Shown here one piece after another: positions 52,401 to 58,742 of a DNA stretch of 64,000 bases (its first letter is position 1; every line of letters begins with the position of its first letter). This DNA is from Anseranas semipalmata (lineage: Eukaryota; Chordata; Aves; Anseriformes; Anseranatidae): NCBI GenBank assembly GCA_013399115.1, contig VXAA01000897.1, positions 76,562 through 140,561 on the forward strand, given 5' to 3'. The notes under the pieces are model-generated. The model searched no databases, was not told the DNA's origin, and worked only from the letters and a program-made list of their open reading frames with translations. Position numbers and translations under genes: made by a program.

Positions 52401-54667
52401 AAATTAACCAACTGGGAAAAGCTGAAATAAAGGTAGGCTATTGAAACTTAATACAGGTACTACTCTGGACAACAGCTCTCCTGCTGGTTTACAGCTGCGT
52501 CCACTGTCCCCTTAGGAAAAGGGTGACTACATGAGATGGCTTCTTCTTGAGGGCTTTAGACATTACTCCCTTCTTTAGGGAGCAAACAGGCATGAGCTCA
52601 GTGGTCTTATTTTACAGCACACTTGTATCAGTTGACTTCAGAAATCTACTAAAACACAAAAAACATAGGGATTCAGGTCAGGAGAATCTGCTACAATTGG
52701 GTGCCATGTTTAAAGAAACTATAAATACACCCTTCAAAGAGCTCAGGACTACAGAAACCTAGGATCATCAAGCAACACACACAAAAAAACCACAAACTCC
52801 AGTCACTATAAAGCAAACACTTACATGCCAACAAAGGTATCGATTCAAAACTAGCAACCTTTAGAAAAATATCAAAAAAGGTTGTAGTTGTAATGCCGTC
52901 ACAGAAATTACAAGAACAACACAAACTCATACAACTGGTAAAGTGCAGAGGTTACTTTTCAAAACAAACAAGCATTCTAACTCTGACTTTTCATCTCCGT
53001 TCTTCAAGAAAGTTACATAACACATTCAAAAGAAACACAGAAATAAACATTAACACCTCCAGCAGGTACTAAAGACCATAGATTCACAGATACGTTTCAT
53101 TGTGCATTATAATTTTCTCTATCTTGATCATCCTAGAAAAGGTGTCTGACATTAAGTACTTACATTACTCCCCTATCCTATAGGGATTAGCTGTCTTACC
53201 AACTCTCCGTTTATGCTTCACCTGCTTCACCCCTTAAGCCCCCATTTTCTACTCCACCAAGAAGGTACCAACTACCTTTTCTTCCAGACAGTCTGATTGC
53301 CATAATCAAATTAAACAAAGTAGAGATTCTCTACTTATATTTGATTTGGAAGATTATTGTTTATATTTCACACTTCAAGAAAAGTTGATGTGTCCCCAAA
53401 CAGGTCTACTTAATCACATTAATAGAATTAATGGGATTTGATCCTTTTAAACCCCTCACTTTTTAGCCATTATATTTAAAACAAACTCCCATCAACTTCA
53501 GTTACAACTATGAGTGCTCAACATGTAAGGTTGTAATGCTCAGAAAATAAAGAATGCCCTGTCAGTGGCTATTTCTGCTGTTTTCTATCAAGACTTTGTC
53601 ACCACAAAAAACACTATGCAGCAGGTTAAACTCAATTTGACAGCTCAAGAAGTCTCCCTCTCCTTAAATCCTGAATTGCTTCAACTTTTCAAACAGATGA
53701 AAGAGTGTCTACAGAGAAAAGAACATGTCACCGTACAAATCTGTCATTCGTCGTCCGTTCTGAAGACAGATGTTTGCTAGGAAAAGCAGTTTATCTGTAC
53801 GTTTTTTAAGACTATATATAAACACATACACAAAGGAATACAAGAACAACACAACTTCTGAGTGCCTTCTCTGAAACTGTTGCATCTCCTTCTTAGAGTA
53901 TGTTTCCATCTCCTTGCATCATGTTAACGCACCTGTTTCATCAACAGCAGTGGTACCTTCACAAGTTTTCATCTTTCCCATTCCAGGAACCTTACTACCA
54001 GCCCAGTCAGCTAATCTCCCTGGAAATCCCTCTCTGCTGACAAGAAGGAAATCAATCCTACCTGGGTATCAAACTCAGTACACTGAAAAGCATGGGGAGT
54101 TTTTTTTCCTATGAAAACTGTCACAACGCATCACCCCCACAATAAAGAAAAACTGGTACTGCCTTGGTACATACAAGTGTCACCACCTCATTGGGTGGTA
54201 AAGGCAAATCTTTTGGCAAGGGTCCTCTTGGCCTTCTATTATCTACAGTTCACAAGAGGCCAACAACAGGTTTAGCACTAGAGGCCCAACCATTCACGCT
54301 GCTAGAAGTTGGATTTCCTCCTTTTCCTAAACACCTGGGAAAAGAACCTGCTTTCAGACACAGTGATGACAATACAATGTTAGCATAGCATTGCGTAAGG
54401 ATATGCGCAGCCGGACCACGACAACTCAAAGCCACCCTCAGCGAGACATCACTGTTCAACAGTATTCTAAAAAGTCACATTCAAATTTACTCAGAATTTA
54501 AGTAATAGCACTTTTCCACTGTATCTTACCAACAAGACTGAATAGAAACCTGGCTGTGTTTCCCACTGCTTCAGTTGCTCCTCAGCTGGTTTCAGCACTG
54601 CAGTATCTTGGCTAGTAGCTTGTGTCAAGACTTGCAAAACAATAGTGCTTGCACTATTGAGATCCAT
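1327..54667 (-). CDS. IPO11: Importin-11 (IPO11), coding exons 2-25 of a spliced gene, 3' end missing
   Basis: Karyopherin-beta family nuclear import receptor. It binds cargo in the cytoplasm, passes the nuclear pore and releases cargo on RanGTP binding; known cargoes of the mammalian protein include UBE2E3 and ribosomal protein L12. Twenty-four coding exons, each listed separately, join in frame for 782 codons. The protein starts MDLNSAST and carries the importin-beta N-terminal domain at about residues 28-105, including the segments [17 protein letters not shown] and [11 protein letters not shown]. Helical HEAT-type repeats follow. Family landmarks include CPRQWPEL (residues 121-128), [44 protein letters not shown] and [20 protein letters not shown]. 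Every junction is GT-AG except one AT-AC intron. The family protein is about 975 residues, so about 193 C-terminal residues lie left of position 1. No premature stop or frameshift was seen. Identification rests on near-identity to remembered vertebrate IPO11 over all exons; I consider it certain. Confidence 0.98.
2471..2572. repeat. Compound (TA)n minisatellite, three units
   Basis: Three tandem copies of a unit of about 36-38 bp, each made of GGTTTCAGTTATATG or TTGTTTCAGTTATATG followed by a (TA)n tract. An ambiguous base at 2564 lies in the last tract, as expected for hard-to-assemble sequence. Confidence 0.9.
3208..3880 (+). mobile_element. CR1 LINE, internal reverse-transcriptase fragment lacking its 3' end
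   Basis: Encodes the palm region of CR1 ORF2. The frame from about 3236 carries the motif A region ([14 protein letters not shown]), then [20 protein letters not shown] and [16 protein letters not shown]. The motif C position reads LAVD where active CR1 has FADD, so a catalytic aspartate is lost, and a stop occurs at 3620-3622. Homology continues in another frame through [16 protein letters not shown] to [13 protein letters not shown] and stops at about 3880 without the CR1 3' UTR. It is therefore truncated at both ends. Confidence 0.93.
6369..6403. repeat. Short tandem duplication (19-bp period)
   Basis: The 16-base string TTTATAAGCAACACAA occurs at 6369-6384 and again at 6388-6403. Confidence 0.85.
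7514..7594 (-). CDS. IPO11: IPO11 exon 24, residues 724-750
   Basis: An 81-nt exon, phase 0 to phase 0, with acceptor TTAATTTCAG and donor GTAGAG. It encodes [20 protein letters not shown] then GQVQALK. The first residue is Met where I remember Thr in mammals. The intron to exon 23 is only 461 bases. Confidence 0.96.
7595..8055 (-). other. IPO11: IPO11 intron 23
   Basis: A short 461-base intron with no recognisable repeat or gene. Confidence 0.9.
8056..8135 (-). CDS. IPO11: IPO11 exon 23, residues 697-723
   Basis: An 80-nt exon with acceptor TTTTTTTTTCCAG and donor GTACAT, ending phase 0. It encodes [18 protein letters not shown] then FLSSTEFLQ. The donor is weak at +4 to +6. Confidence 0.96.
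9192..9730 (+). mobile_element. CR1 LINE, 3' fragment (about 540 bp)
   Basis: Covers the C-terminal part of ORF2 and the 3' UTR. It starts with coding sequence for [20 protein letters not shown], has an in-frame stop where other copies read LLE, and continues through KGAY-like and [13 protein letters not shown] segments to an end at ATTCTATGATAC. Frame breaks show that it is dead. Confidence 0.94.
11484..11802 (+). mobile_element. CR1 LINE, 3' fragment (about 320 bp)
   Basis: Starts in the KGAYK-equivalent region (diverged) and runs through the conserved block with GGTGGTGAGGCCCTGGAACA to the 3' UTR ending ATTCTATGATTC. Confidence 0.93.
12866..13006 (+). mobile_element. CR1 LINE, very short 3' fragment
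   Basis: About 140 bp beginning at CATGCCTGGAAGTGTTCAAG and ending TGTGGTTCTACGATTT. The 5' junction overlaps a 14-bp direct duplication of flanking sequence (12843-12856 and 12859-12872). Confidence 0.9.
13560..13582. repeat. Poly-A tract
   Basis: A near-continuous run of A, about 22 bases, in intron 22. There is no retrocopy or SINE in front of it. Confidence 0.85.
13872..13948 (-). CDS. IPO11: IPO11 exon 22, residues 671-696
   Basis: A 77-nt exon with acceptor ATCTGTTCTTAG and donor GTGAGT, ending phase 1. It encodes [20 protein letters not shown] then NMSALL. Confidence 0.96.
13949..15568 (-). other. IPO11: IPO11 intron 21
   Basis: A 1.6-kb intron. It contains a G-run at 14205-14212, a T-run near 14406-14419 and a tiny minus-strand CR1 end at 14784-14819. 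Otherwise nothing is recognised. Confidence 0.9.
14784..14819 (-). mobile_element. CR1 3' terminal remnant
   Basis: About 36 bases matching the reverse complement of the CR1 3' end (AATCACGGAATTATAGAATGG followed by TTTGGGTTGG). It is too short to assign to a subfamily. One of few sense-strand CR1 pieces relative to IPO11. Confidence 0.7.
15569..15684 (-). CDS. IPO11: IPO11 exon 21, residues 633-670
   Basis: A 116-nt exon with acceptor TTACTCTTACAG and donor GTAAGA, ending phase 2 inside Trp671. It encodes [20 protein letters not shown] then [18 protein letters not shown]. Confidence 0.97.
15685..18829 (-). other. IPO11: IPO11 intron 20
   Basis: A 3.1-kb intron. It contains a possible ancient CR1-type remnant at 16765-16955 and a (TA)-rich run near 18702-18731. 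Open frames in it are short and show no family resemblance. Confidence 0.9.
16765..16955 (-). mobile_element. Probable ancient CR1-like LINE remnant
   Basis: The plus strand reads like the reverse complement of an old amniote CR1 coding region: a pyrimidine-rich segment with CTCTAATAATATCCCCTTA, then CCTTTCTCAATCTTTGC and CTACATCTTTTTCAAGATA. Divergence is high; the assignment is from memory of the consensus and needs a library search. Confidence 0.45.
18830..18943 (-). CDS. IPO11: IPO11 exon 20, residues 595-632
   Basis: A 114-nt exon, phase 0 to phase 0, with acceptor TTGAACTTCAG and donor GTAAGG. It encodes [20 protein letters not shown] then [18 protein letters not shown], identical or nearly identical to the vertebrate protein. 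Confidence 0.98.
20046..20072. other. Assembly gap (27 N)
   Basis: A run of N directly after a poly-A tract and before AACACCAACTGCTTCCCCCCC. The gap probably reflects a homopolymer or collapsed repeat; its true length is unknown. Confidence 0.98.
20185..20317 (+). mobile_element. Old CR1 3' end fragment
   Basis: Diverged match to the CR1 3' UTR: GAATTCAGCTGGAGAAGGTC, then the block with CACTGGACTACACAACCTCC and a terminus AAATTTTTCTATGATGCTCT. Older than the other plus-strand copies. Confidence 0.7.
20914..21030 (-). CDS. IPO11: IPO11 exon 19, residues 556-594
   Basis: A 117-nt exon, phase 0 to phase 0, with acceptor TTTCTTTTAG and donor GTATTT (weak after +3). It encodes [20 protein letters not shown], then [20 protein letters not shown] 5'-ward CR1 remnant lies about 45 bases upstream of the acceptor. 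Confidence 0.97.
21031..22240 (-). other. IPO11: IPO11 intron 18
   Basis: A 1.2-kb intron with a minus-strand CR1 remnant at 21075-21236. The rest holds nothing recognised. Confidence 0.9.
21075..21236 (-). mobile_element. CR1 LINE 3' fragment with internal deletion
   Basis: The plus strand shows the reverse complement of a CR1 3' UTR (GAATCATAAAATATACCAAG, AGTCCAACTCCTGGCTCC, GAGAGCATTGTCCAAACA), then jumps to CCCTCTTGGTGAAGAACC. The usual intervening segment of roughly 60-70 bases is missing. It belongs to a different subfamily from the long plus-strand copies. Confidence 0.85.
22233..22250. repeat. 18-bp perfect palindrome at the exon 18 donor
   Basis: GTTCTTACCGGTAAGAAC equals its own reverse complement. 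It covers the last ten bases of exon 18 and the donor GTAAGAAC, so both strands carry the same exon-donor-like sequence. Confidence 0.95.
22241..22281 (-). CDS. IPO11: IPO11 exon 18 (41-nt small exon), residues 542-555
   Basis: A 41-nt exon that begins after a terminal AC (minor-class acceptor, TTTTTAC) and ends with CCG before donor GTAAGA, phase 0. It encodes [14 protein letters not shown], continuing exon 17 exactly as in the family. The only AG in the acceptor region would start the exon 5 bases later and break the frame. An 18-bp perfect palindrome spans its 3' end and the donor. Confidence 0.94.
22282..22459 (-). other. IPO11: IPO11 intron 17, U12-type AT-AC intron (178 bp)
   Basis: On the minus strand the intron begins ATATCCTTG (22459-22451) and ends TTTTTAC (AC at 22283-22282). 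It carries TTCCTTAAT at 22300-22292, an exact match to the minor-spliceosome branch consensus TTCCTTRAY. The branch A is 11 nt from the terminal base, within the narrow U12 range. Using these ends, exon 17 and 18 join as CTGAAGTTAA plus CTGTAGATGAC, giving LKLTVDD as in the family; GT-AG alternatives either shift the frame or create a stop. It would be removed by the U11/U12-U4atac/U6atac-U5 spliceosome. Confidence 0.93.
22460..22493 (-). CDS. IPO11: IPO11 exon 17 (34-nt small exon), residues 531-541
   Basis: A 34-nt exon with conventional acceptor CTTTCAG. It encodes [11 protein letters not shown] plus the first base of Thr542. Its 3' end is followed by ATATCCTT, the donor of an AT-AC minor-class intron. 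No GT donor nearby gives the conserved reading frame, whereas the AT-AC junction restores KLTVDDFEF exactly. Confidence 0.94.
22494..23634 (-). other. IPO11: IPO11 intron 16
   Basis: A 1.1-kb intron; no gene or recognised repeat. Confidence 0.9.
23635..23761 (-). CDS. IPO11: IPO11 exon 16, residues 488-530
   Basis: A 127-nt exon with acceptor CTACTTTTAAAG (AAG rather than CAG) and donor GTAAGT, ending phase 0. It encodes [20 protein letters not shown], then [20 protein letters not shown] and DLV. This is one of the most conserved blocks of the importin-11 solenoid. Confidence 0.97.
23762..25686 (-). other. IPO11: IPO11 intron 15
   Basis: A 1.9-kb intron with a T-run near 23929-23942; no gene or recognised mobile element. 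Confidence 0.9.
25687..25792 (-). CDS. IPO11: IPO11 exon 15, residues 453-487
   Basis: A 106-nt exon with acceptor TTCCCCAG and donor GTAAAC, ending phase 2. It encodes [20 protein letters not shown] then [15 protein letters not shown]. Confidence 0.96.
25793..26414 (-). other. IPO11: IPO11 intron 14
   Basis: A 0.6-kb intron; nothing recognised. Confidence 0.9.
26415..26462 (-). CDS. IPO11: IPO11 exon 14, residues 437-452
   Basis: A 48-nt exon with acceptor TCTTGTAG and donor GTAAAT, phase 1 in and out, so it could be skipped without a frame change. It encodes [16 protein letters not shown], a linker-like stretch that is less conserved than the flanking exons. Confidence 0.94.
26463..27910 (-). 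other. IPO11: IPO11 intron 13
   Basis: A 1.4-kb intron. A 104-codon open frame at 26912-27226 on the minus strand has no family resemblance, and I consider it chance. Confidence 0.9.
27911..28001 (-). CDS. IPO11: IPO11 exon 13, residues 407-436
   Basis: A 91-nt exon with acceptor AAATTTTTTCAG and donor GTAAGT, ending phase 1. It encodes [20 protein letters not shown] then [10 protein letters not shown]. Confidence 0.96.
28002..28896 (-). other. IPO11: IPO11 intron 12
   Basis: A 0.9-kb intron. A 108-codon open frame at 28561-28887 on the plus strand shows no recognisable domain and no supporting context. Confidence 0.9.
28897..28940 (-). CDS. IPO11: IPO11 exon 12, residues 392-406
   Basis: A 44-nt exon with acceptor GAAATAATAG and donor GTAAGT, ending phase 0. 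It encodes [15 protein letters not shown], identical to the remembered family sequence. The acceptor has a purine-rich final stretch and a weak pyrimidine tract. Confidence 0.95.
29204..29356 (-). CDS. IPO11: IPO11 exon 11, residues 341-391
   Basis: A 153-nt exon with acceptor ATTTCATTTCAG and donor GTAAGA, ending phase 1. It encodes [20 protein letters not shown], then the segment to [20 protein letters not shown] and DPEGF. A plus-strand CR1 copy starts only about 41 bases upstream of the acceptor. Confidence 0.97.
29357..30750 (-). other. IPO11: IPO11 intron 10
   Basis: A 1.4-kb intron whose 3' part is occupied by a plus-strand CR1 copy (29398-29613), leaving about 41 bases before exon 11. 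The rest is AT-rich with T-runs. Confidence 0.9.
29398..29613 (+). mobile_element. CR1 LINE, 3' fragment (about 215 bp)
   Basis: Begins GAAGAAATTCTTCACTATGA and runs through GCACTGGAACAGGCTGCTCA and the 3' UTR to TTCTATGATTCTATGATT. It lies between exon 10 and exon 11, next to the exon 11 acceptor. Confidence 0.94.
30751..30943 (-). CDS. IPO11: IPO11 exon 10, residues 277-340
   Basis: A 193-nt exon with acceptor AATTTTTAG and donor GTACTG, ending phase 1. It encodes [18 protein letters not shown], then [16 protein letters not shown], then the segment through [20 protein letters not shown]. The donor departs from consensus at positions +4 to +6, but the preceding GAAG is favourable. Confidence 0.97.
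30944..32516 (-). other. IPO11: IPO11 intron 9
   Basis: A 1.6-kb intron; no gene or recognised mobile element. Confidence 0.9.
32517..32587 (-). CDS. IPO11: IPO11 exon 9, residues 253-276
   Basis: A 71-nt exon with acceptor GATTTACCAG and donor GTAAGT, ending phase 0. It encodes [18 protein letters not shown] then ILFTKV. The acceptor has only a short pyrimidine tract. Confidence 0.96.
32588..34269 (-). other. IPO11: IPO11 intron 8
   Basis: A 1.7-kb intron with a short imperfect (GAAT)n stretch near 33638-33680. Nothing else was recognised. Confidence 0.9.
34270..34318 (-). CDS. IPO11: IPO11 exon 8, residues 237-252
   Basis: A 49-nt exon with acceptor ATATTTTTCAG and donor GTAAGT, ending phase 1. 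It encodes [16 protein letters not shown]. It is short, but frame and sequence continuity with exons 7 and 9 are exact. Confidence 0.96.
34319..35197 (-). other. IPO11: IPO11 intron 7
   Basis: A 0.9-kb intron with a C-rich stretch at 34968-34984 (eight C, ACCT, five C) and a T-run near 34737-34748. Confidence 0.9.
35198..35256 (-). CDS. IPO11: IPO11 exon 7, residues 217-236
   Basis: A 59-nt exon with acceptor TTTTTTCCTAG and donor GTAAGT, ending phase 0. It encodes [20 protein letters not shown], matching the family closely. Confidence 0.96.
35257..36196 (-). other. IPO11: IPO11 intron 6
   Basis: A 0.9-kb intron; no gene or recognised mobile element. Confidence 0.9.
36197..36329 (-). CDS. 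IPO11: IPO11 exon 6, residues 173-216
   Basis: A 133-nt exon with acceptor TTTTGCAG and donor GTAATA, ending phase 1. It encodes [18 protein letters not shown] then [20 protein letters not shown] and TLLSLK. The Trp-Asn-His-His segment is typical of importin-11. The stretch after TFLQ is the least conserved part compared with the remembered human protein. Confidence 0.97.
36330..40360 (-). other. IPO11: IPO11 intron 5
   Basis: A 4.0-kb intron without recognisable CR1. It holds a G-rich string at 36904-36919, an ambiguous base at 37953 after an A-run and a 126-codon plus-strand open frame at 38757-39137. The open frame has no family resemblance or promoter context and is probably chance. Confidence 0.9.
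40361..40564 (-). CDS. IPO11: IPO11 exon 5, residues 105-172
   Basis: A 204-nt exon, phase 0 to phase 0, the longest in the window. It encodes [16 protein letters not shown], the signature [15 protein letters not shown], and the near-invariant stretch from [16 protein letters not shown] to KLFYD. The donor is GTAAGT. The polypyrimidine tract of its acceptor is made of a (TTTTA)n microsatellite directly before TTTCAG. Because the exon is in phase at both ends, skipping it would keep the frame. Confidence 0.98.
40568..40594. repeat. (TAAAA)n microsatellite inside the exon 5 polypyrimidine tract
   Basis: About five copies of TAAAA (TTTTA on the minus strand) directly before the exon 5 acceptor TTTCAG. 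The repeat provides the pyrimidine tract of that splice site. Confidence 0.92.
41024..41600. other. GC-richer unclassified block, possible old LTR or unknown repeat
   Basis: The stretch differs from the surrounding AT-rich intron: C-rich with many CAC, CCC and CTCC words on the plus strand, then a mixed segment around CTTAATGAGCTTTGCATAG. It has no coding potential I recognise, no clear terminal repeats and no CR1 similarity. Solo avian retroviral LTR remnant is one possibility, but this is a guess from composition only. Confidence 0.3.
44051..44108. repeat. Tandem duplication, two units of about 29 bp
   Basis: The string GACATTGAATTATGATATAT with its A-rich flank occurs twice head to tail with no change. 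Confidence 0.92.
44285..44357 (-). CDS. IPO11: IPO11 exon 4, residues 80-104
   Basis: A 73-nt exon that completes His80 and encodes [18 protein letters not shown] then NEPVNQ. Acceptor TGACAG, donor GTTAGT, ending phase 0. It closes the importin-beta N-terminal domain. The 5' end of the longest CR1 copy in the window begins about 580 bases upstream of its acceptor. Confidence 0.96.
44937..46773 (+). mobile_element. CR1 LINE, 1.84-kb 5'-truncated copy with broken reverse transcriptase
   Basis: The longest mobile element here. It begins in the linker before the reverse transcriptase. An uninterrupted frame runs from about 45213 to a stop at 45756-45758, with [49 protein letters not shown] and motif A region [13 protein letters not shown]. 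Downstream homology is spread over several frames. Near 45885 the FADDTK motif C is destroyed by a small deletion. The C-terminal part ([19 protein letters not shown]) and the 3' UTR ending ATTCTATGATTCTAC are intact in outline. The element cannot be autonomous. Confidence 0.96.
50704..51249 (+). mobile_element. CR1 LINE, 3' fragment, young-looking, with an assembly break
   Basis: The 5' part keeps an open frame ([20 protein letters not shown], then [20 protein letters not shown] and [15 protein letters not shown]) and many CpGs. After GAGGGCTGGA comes one N (50986), then CAAACTAAGACAGGGGAG: some 200 bases of CR1 expected between these points are absent. The 3' end has three ATTCTATG-type repeats. 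CpG retention and low divergence suggest it is one of the youngest copies here. Confidence 0.95.
51613..51713 (-). CDS. IPO11: IPO11 exon 3, residues 47-80
   Basis: Acceptor TTTAAACAG, donor GTAAGT, 101 nt, ending in phase 2 inside the codon for His80. It encodes the core of the importin-beta N-terminal domain ([18 protein letters not shown] then [15 protein letters not shown]). This is the helix that contacts Ran in family members. The upstream tract is a run of at least 13 A on the plus strand, so the polypyrimidine tract is almost pure T. Confidence 0.97.
51714..54529 (-). other. IPO11: IPO11 intron 2
   Basis: A 2.8-kb intron with an imperfect (TA)/(CA)-rich stretch at 52270-52375. No CR1 or gene was recognised. 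Confidence 0.9.
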
Positions 54668-54673
54668 GAAAAT
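54530..54673 (-). CDS. IPO11: IPO11 exon 2, start codon and residues 1-46
   Basis: The acceptor is a T-rich tract ending TTCTCAG before 54673. Six bases of 5' UTR (ATTTTC) precede the ATG at 54667-54665, which is followed by G at +4 but lacks a purine at -3. The exon encodes [16 protein letters not shown] and runs to residue 46 (FYSVLL), with donor GTAAGA, phase 0. The start is chosen because it matches the family N-terminus and everything upstream in frame is intronic pyrimidine tract. It forms the first helix of the importin-beta N-terminal domain. A longer N-terminal isoform from an alternative 5' exon is known in human; I could not identify an equivalent here. Confidence 0.97.
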
Positions 54674-57574
54674 CTGAGAACATTTAAAAAAGAAGAAAAA
54701 CACTTAAGAAAAAAGGCAGCAAATACAGACAGGTAATTTCCATGCATATTATCTAAACACCCCACACTAATTTTTCATTAGACTAGACTGTGTAAGATAA
54801 CATCACACCCACTCACAGGCAGTATCAAGGTACAGAGTGATTGAATTATTTTGCTTTCAGAAAATTTTTCACAGAAAAAGCAAGAATTAAGGCTATCATT
54901 ACAAGCACATTTACTAGATTTCAGAAATTACAGAAAATATTTTGATTTTAAACTGGTTACCTCTCCTGTGAAGCACCGCAGACAGAACAAAACTTCAAGT
55001 TGCGATAACTTCAGCTGCAGGCAGGCAACACCATGGGGTTAACTGAAACAGGCAAAGATGCAGAGTATTAACAGTTCTCTATTTTCTGAATAATTTTTCC
55101 CCAAAAGAAAAAACGATCCATTTCTGATAGTTAAATTCTGCAATTCAAATATATCTAGACATTTTATATCTATTTAAAAGACGATGAATTGTAGAATTCT
55201 ATTCAATTGGAGTTCTAAATGAAACTGGATTTTCCTCAACATATTTGTACTCCCTTATTATCTGTTCAGCATACAAAAAGCTGATCAGATGAATTGAGAA
55301 TGCCAGTTGCCTAATTTCCAATATAAATATATTCTTACGATCTATAAAGACAAACCAAAACACTGTTCTCCAGATGACACAAAGCAGAGACTACATTTAT
55401 AATGACTGTAGGAAAAGCATTACAACAAATTGAAGAGAAACATATCCAAAAACAACTATGAAATCTGACAATTAACAGAACTGGATTTCTGTTTACAAAA
55501 ACTTCCATTTATAACCTATGTAAACTCACTGTAATACAGATACATGTTAAAATATTTCTATACTTAAGTTTTCTAAACAAACAACTAACCACAGTTTATT
55601 TCTCTTCAACAACTAGACTGAAAAACAAATCATTGCAACTTTCACAAAAGAGGTGGAAAATTGCTAGGATGATAGTAAGAAAGTCAGAGAAATCAAAACT
55701 TATTCTAATACAGGTTTAAAACTTTCATTTTTGAAAAAAAAACTAACAGCAAAACTAACAAGATTAAAGATATTTTATACCAGCAATAGCCCTGCACAAT
55801 TAAAAAAAAAATCTAGAAACTCAATATACGTAAGTCTCCAATCTTCCTTAATGAAAACAGACAAAACTTTGGAGGTTTTAAGGTTAAAAAAAAAATCAGT
55901 GTTCTTTCAAAACTACTAACCACTAAATCATCTCTCTTTACAGCAGTAATTGAAAAGATCAAGTAATCTTCTGTTTTATACTTGCCATGTGATACATCTT
56001 TTTATGTCTCTGCTTTAACTGCCCTGCAAAACCGATCTACCTTCTATTTCTTCTTAACTACTTGTACCAGTTATTTCAACCTCCATCAGCTTACAGATTC
56101 TCTAAAAGTTTCCTAAGATTATGAGATCTTTGCATAACAAATTTAAACATTCAAATTCTCAGCTTGCTTCTTAGAAGGCCATCAGTTTCCACGGAACCAG
56201 GACCCTGATTTACACTGTAAAATCCAGCTGGGACTGGTTTGCCATTTGTGGAACAATGCCCAACACAAAGAAGCAATGTCAAGGTAAGACTTTGATGTTA
56301 TACTAAGAGTCCTGCTAGGTTCATTTTTCCTTTAAAAATAATCATGAAATGATAAACCTGTAAATAATGTTGTTGACATGACAGGAAGAAAAGGTATTTA
56401 GGTGCAATATCACTTTTTTTTCCCCTTTTTCCAGATATTTTGATATCATGAGAGCCTTAGGCTGTGTGCATCATTGCACAGCCAAAACTGGCCAGGAAGC
56501 AGGAACATAATGACAATACAGAAAAACACTGGGTTAACTCACAAGGATCACAATAGGAACTCTATATTGCACAGCACAAAGAACTCGAGTGGAATAGGCA
56601 CACACAAGCAAAGCAGCAATAAAATATATAATCACACTTTCCTGGTATAAACCGCTGAAGTGTGTCTAGTATAGCTAATAGAATTTCAGAGAACCTAAAA
56701 AAAGTTAGTGAGAGAAAGGAATAGAGGAAAAGAAGTAAATGGGAGAAAAACGCTAGGAGAAGTAGATGCAGAGTTTGCACTAAGGAAGAAATCATAGCCC
56801 AATTCCTCAGAGATCAAACCTATACTTCATTTCATTTATTTCCATTTAAAAGTCAAATTATTTGCTTTCCAGAAGAAATATATTCTTATCTCCCACCATC
56901 AAACAGGACCTGATAAAGTATAATTCTGGACCACCTAATCAACTGAAAAAACAGCAGATCAGTTTTAATTGTTAGGTAAAAACCAAAAAGAGAACTTCTG
57001 AAAGTTAAGGCTTGAGCTGTGTGTATGTACCTAAACAAAATGTTAAATAATTTCTTAAGCTTCAAATAAGTTTATTTTAAGCCTTTTGCTGAACAATGAT
57101 CTTCAAAGAATGAGTTGCCGAAGAAAAACTGCACACGTATCAATGGCAATTCTGTGGCACACATCCAGATACTTGCTATAAATAGCCATTGCAAGGACAT
57201 GGGAAAAAAAAATCATTAATGAACTTCTACGTAACAATTGATTTTGCACTACAAAACTAAGATGTTTGCTAAACGAAATTGTTTCTCAGCTACATTCAAA
57301 TCTGATGCAGAAAAGGAGGCATTTTTTTCCCCACTTTTCCCAGGGAACAGTGCTGCTACTAAAACTTCACATCATCAAGAACAGTTCTCATCACATGACT
57401 TATGTATTGAAGTTTGTACAATACAAACAAAAACCTGTCAGGACGTTTTTCATTTTCTTATTTCAAGATCGTTACCTGGCAGATCTAAAAATGACAAAAA
57501 AAAAATCAAAGAAATATTCACATACTTCCTTTTTGATAATGCTTCTCATTCTTCAAAAAGTCTGTATTTTCGCT

Positions 57575-57593
57575 AAAAAAAAAAAAAAAAAAA
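57575..57593. repeat. Poly-A tract
   Basis: A run of A of about 19 bases in intron 1, with no retrocopy in front of it. Confidence 0.85.
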
Positions 57594-58723
57594 TGGGGCA
57601 GCCACTCCCAGAACAACCACCTTAGCAGATAGGAACAAAAATTCATTTAACCCATTATTCTGTCTCTGACGAAGACCACACTGGATGCCCAGGTAAGAAC
57701 ATCAGGACAACTTTTCAGTGGTATTTCTGAAGAATACTCTCCCATCCTCCACAAGACTGTGGCTCAAGGACTTCCTAGAAGTAAGGCATTTAAATTTAAC
57801 AGCCCTCAGTCTTCCACAATTTTGCACTGTTGCTTTTTGACCCCATGTAGGCAATATTTCTCACACAACATTGGATGAGGCTGTCACAAGCAAAATAACA
57901 AAATTGAAGATAATACGTTTGCTGAAGATGGGGCAATCTTCAGATAAAGTTTATAAATAATATAAAATATTTTAAGGAAGCAGTATGTTCTCTATGGTTT
58001 GGACAGCAAAACATTAACTGGAAAATCATCTGATAGACATACAGGACTGGCATTTTGCAAAGCCCATACAAAACTTGTTGTCAGAACCCATACAGAACAG
58101 AAAAAGAAGCTGTTCACTGCTTTCACACTTAGGAAATCCCTCTAAACAATTTCTTCTTTCCTCTGATAAGTCACTAGAGTCTGCTTTCTACAATTATTTT
58201 CCTTTTTTTAATATAAAAGAAAAAAATACTTCAATCTTTACTGCATCAAATTCAACTTTGCAGCTTAATCTAATTTAAGTTATGCTTATATAAAGAGATA
58301 TGATCACTAAAGTAAAGAGTACCACCCTGTGCTTGCCCCTGCACCCCTTAAATGCCTGAAGCTGGGGGAGGGTGGGGAAAAGGCACAGGTTTTTATTTGC
58401 ATCAAATTCCCCCATCATTTCCACACCACACTGCCAGGCAACTAAGTGTGCTAGCCATAAAACAGCAGGCAAAACAGGTGCAAACAGGTGCTTCTTCAGC
58501 AGCAGTACTGGTTTATGCCAGCTGGAAGTGTTCATCAAACCGCAGTTTTAACAAACACACACCGACAACTATTAGGAGATCCATAATCCATATTAAGGTG
58601 CTTAACAGTAGCATAAGAATGAATGAGTACCCATGATAAGGGATGTATTTAGGGATATAAAAAAAGTATCTTTCCCTTAAATCTCAAAAAAATTAAGTCA
58701 ATCAATTACCAAATCCAGGTACA

Positions 58724-58742
58724 AAAAAAAAAAAAAAAAAAA
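58724..58742. repeat. Poly-A tract
   Basis: A run of about 20 A in intron 1, followed 75 bases on by another shorter run (58819-58831). Confidence 0.85.

Noticed and set aside
57575..57593. Long A-runs as tails of retrocopies
   Set aside because: The sequence in front of the A-runs shows no processed gene or SINE and no flanking target duplication.
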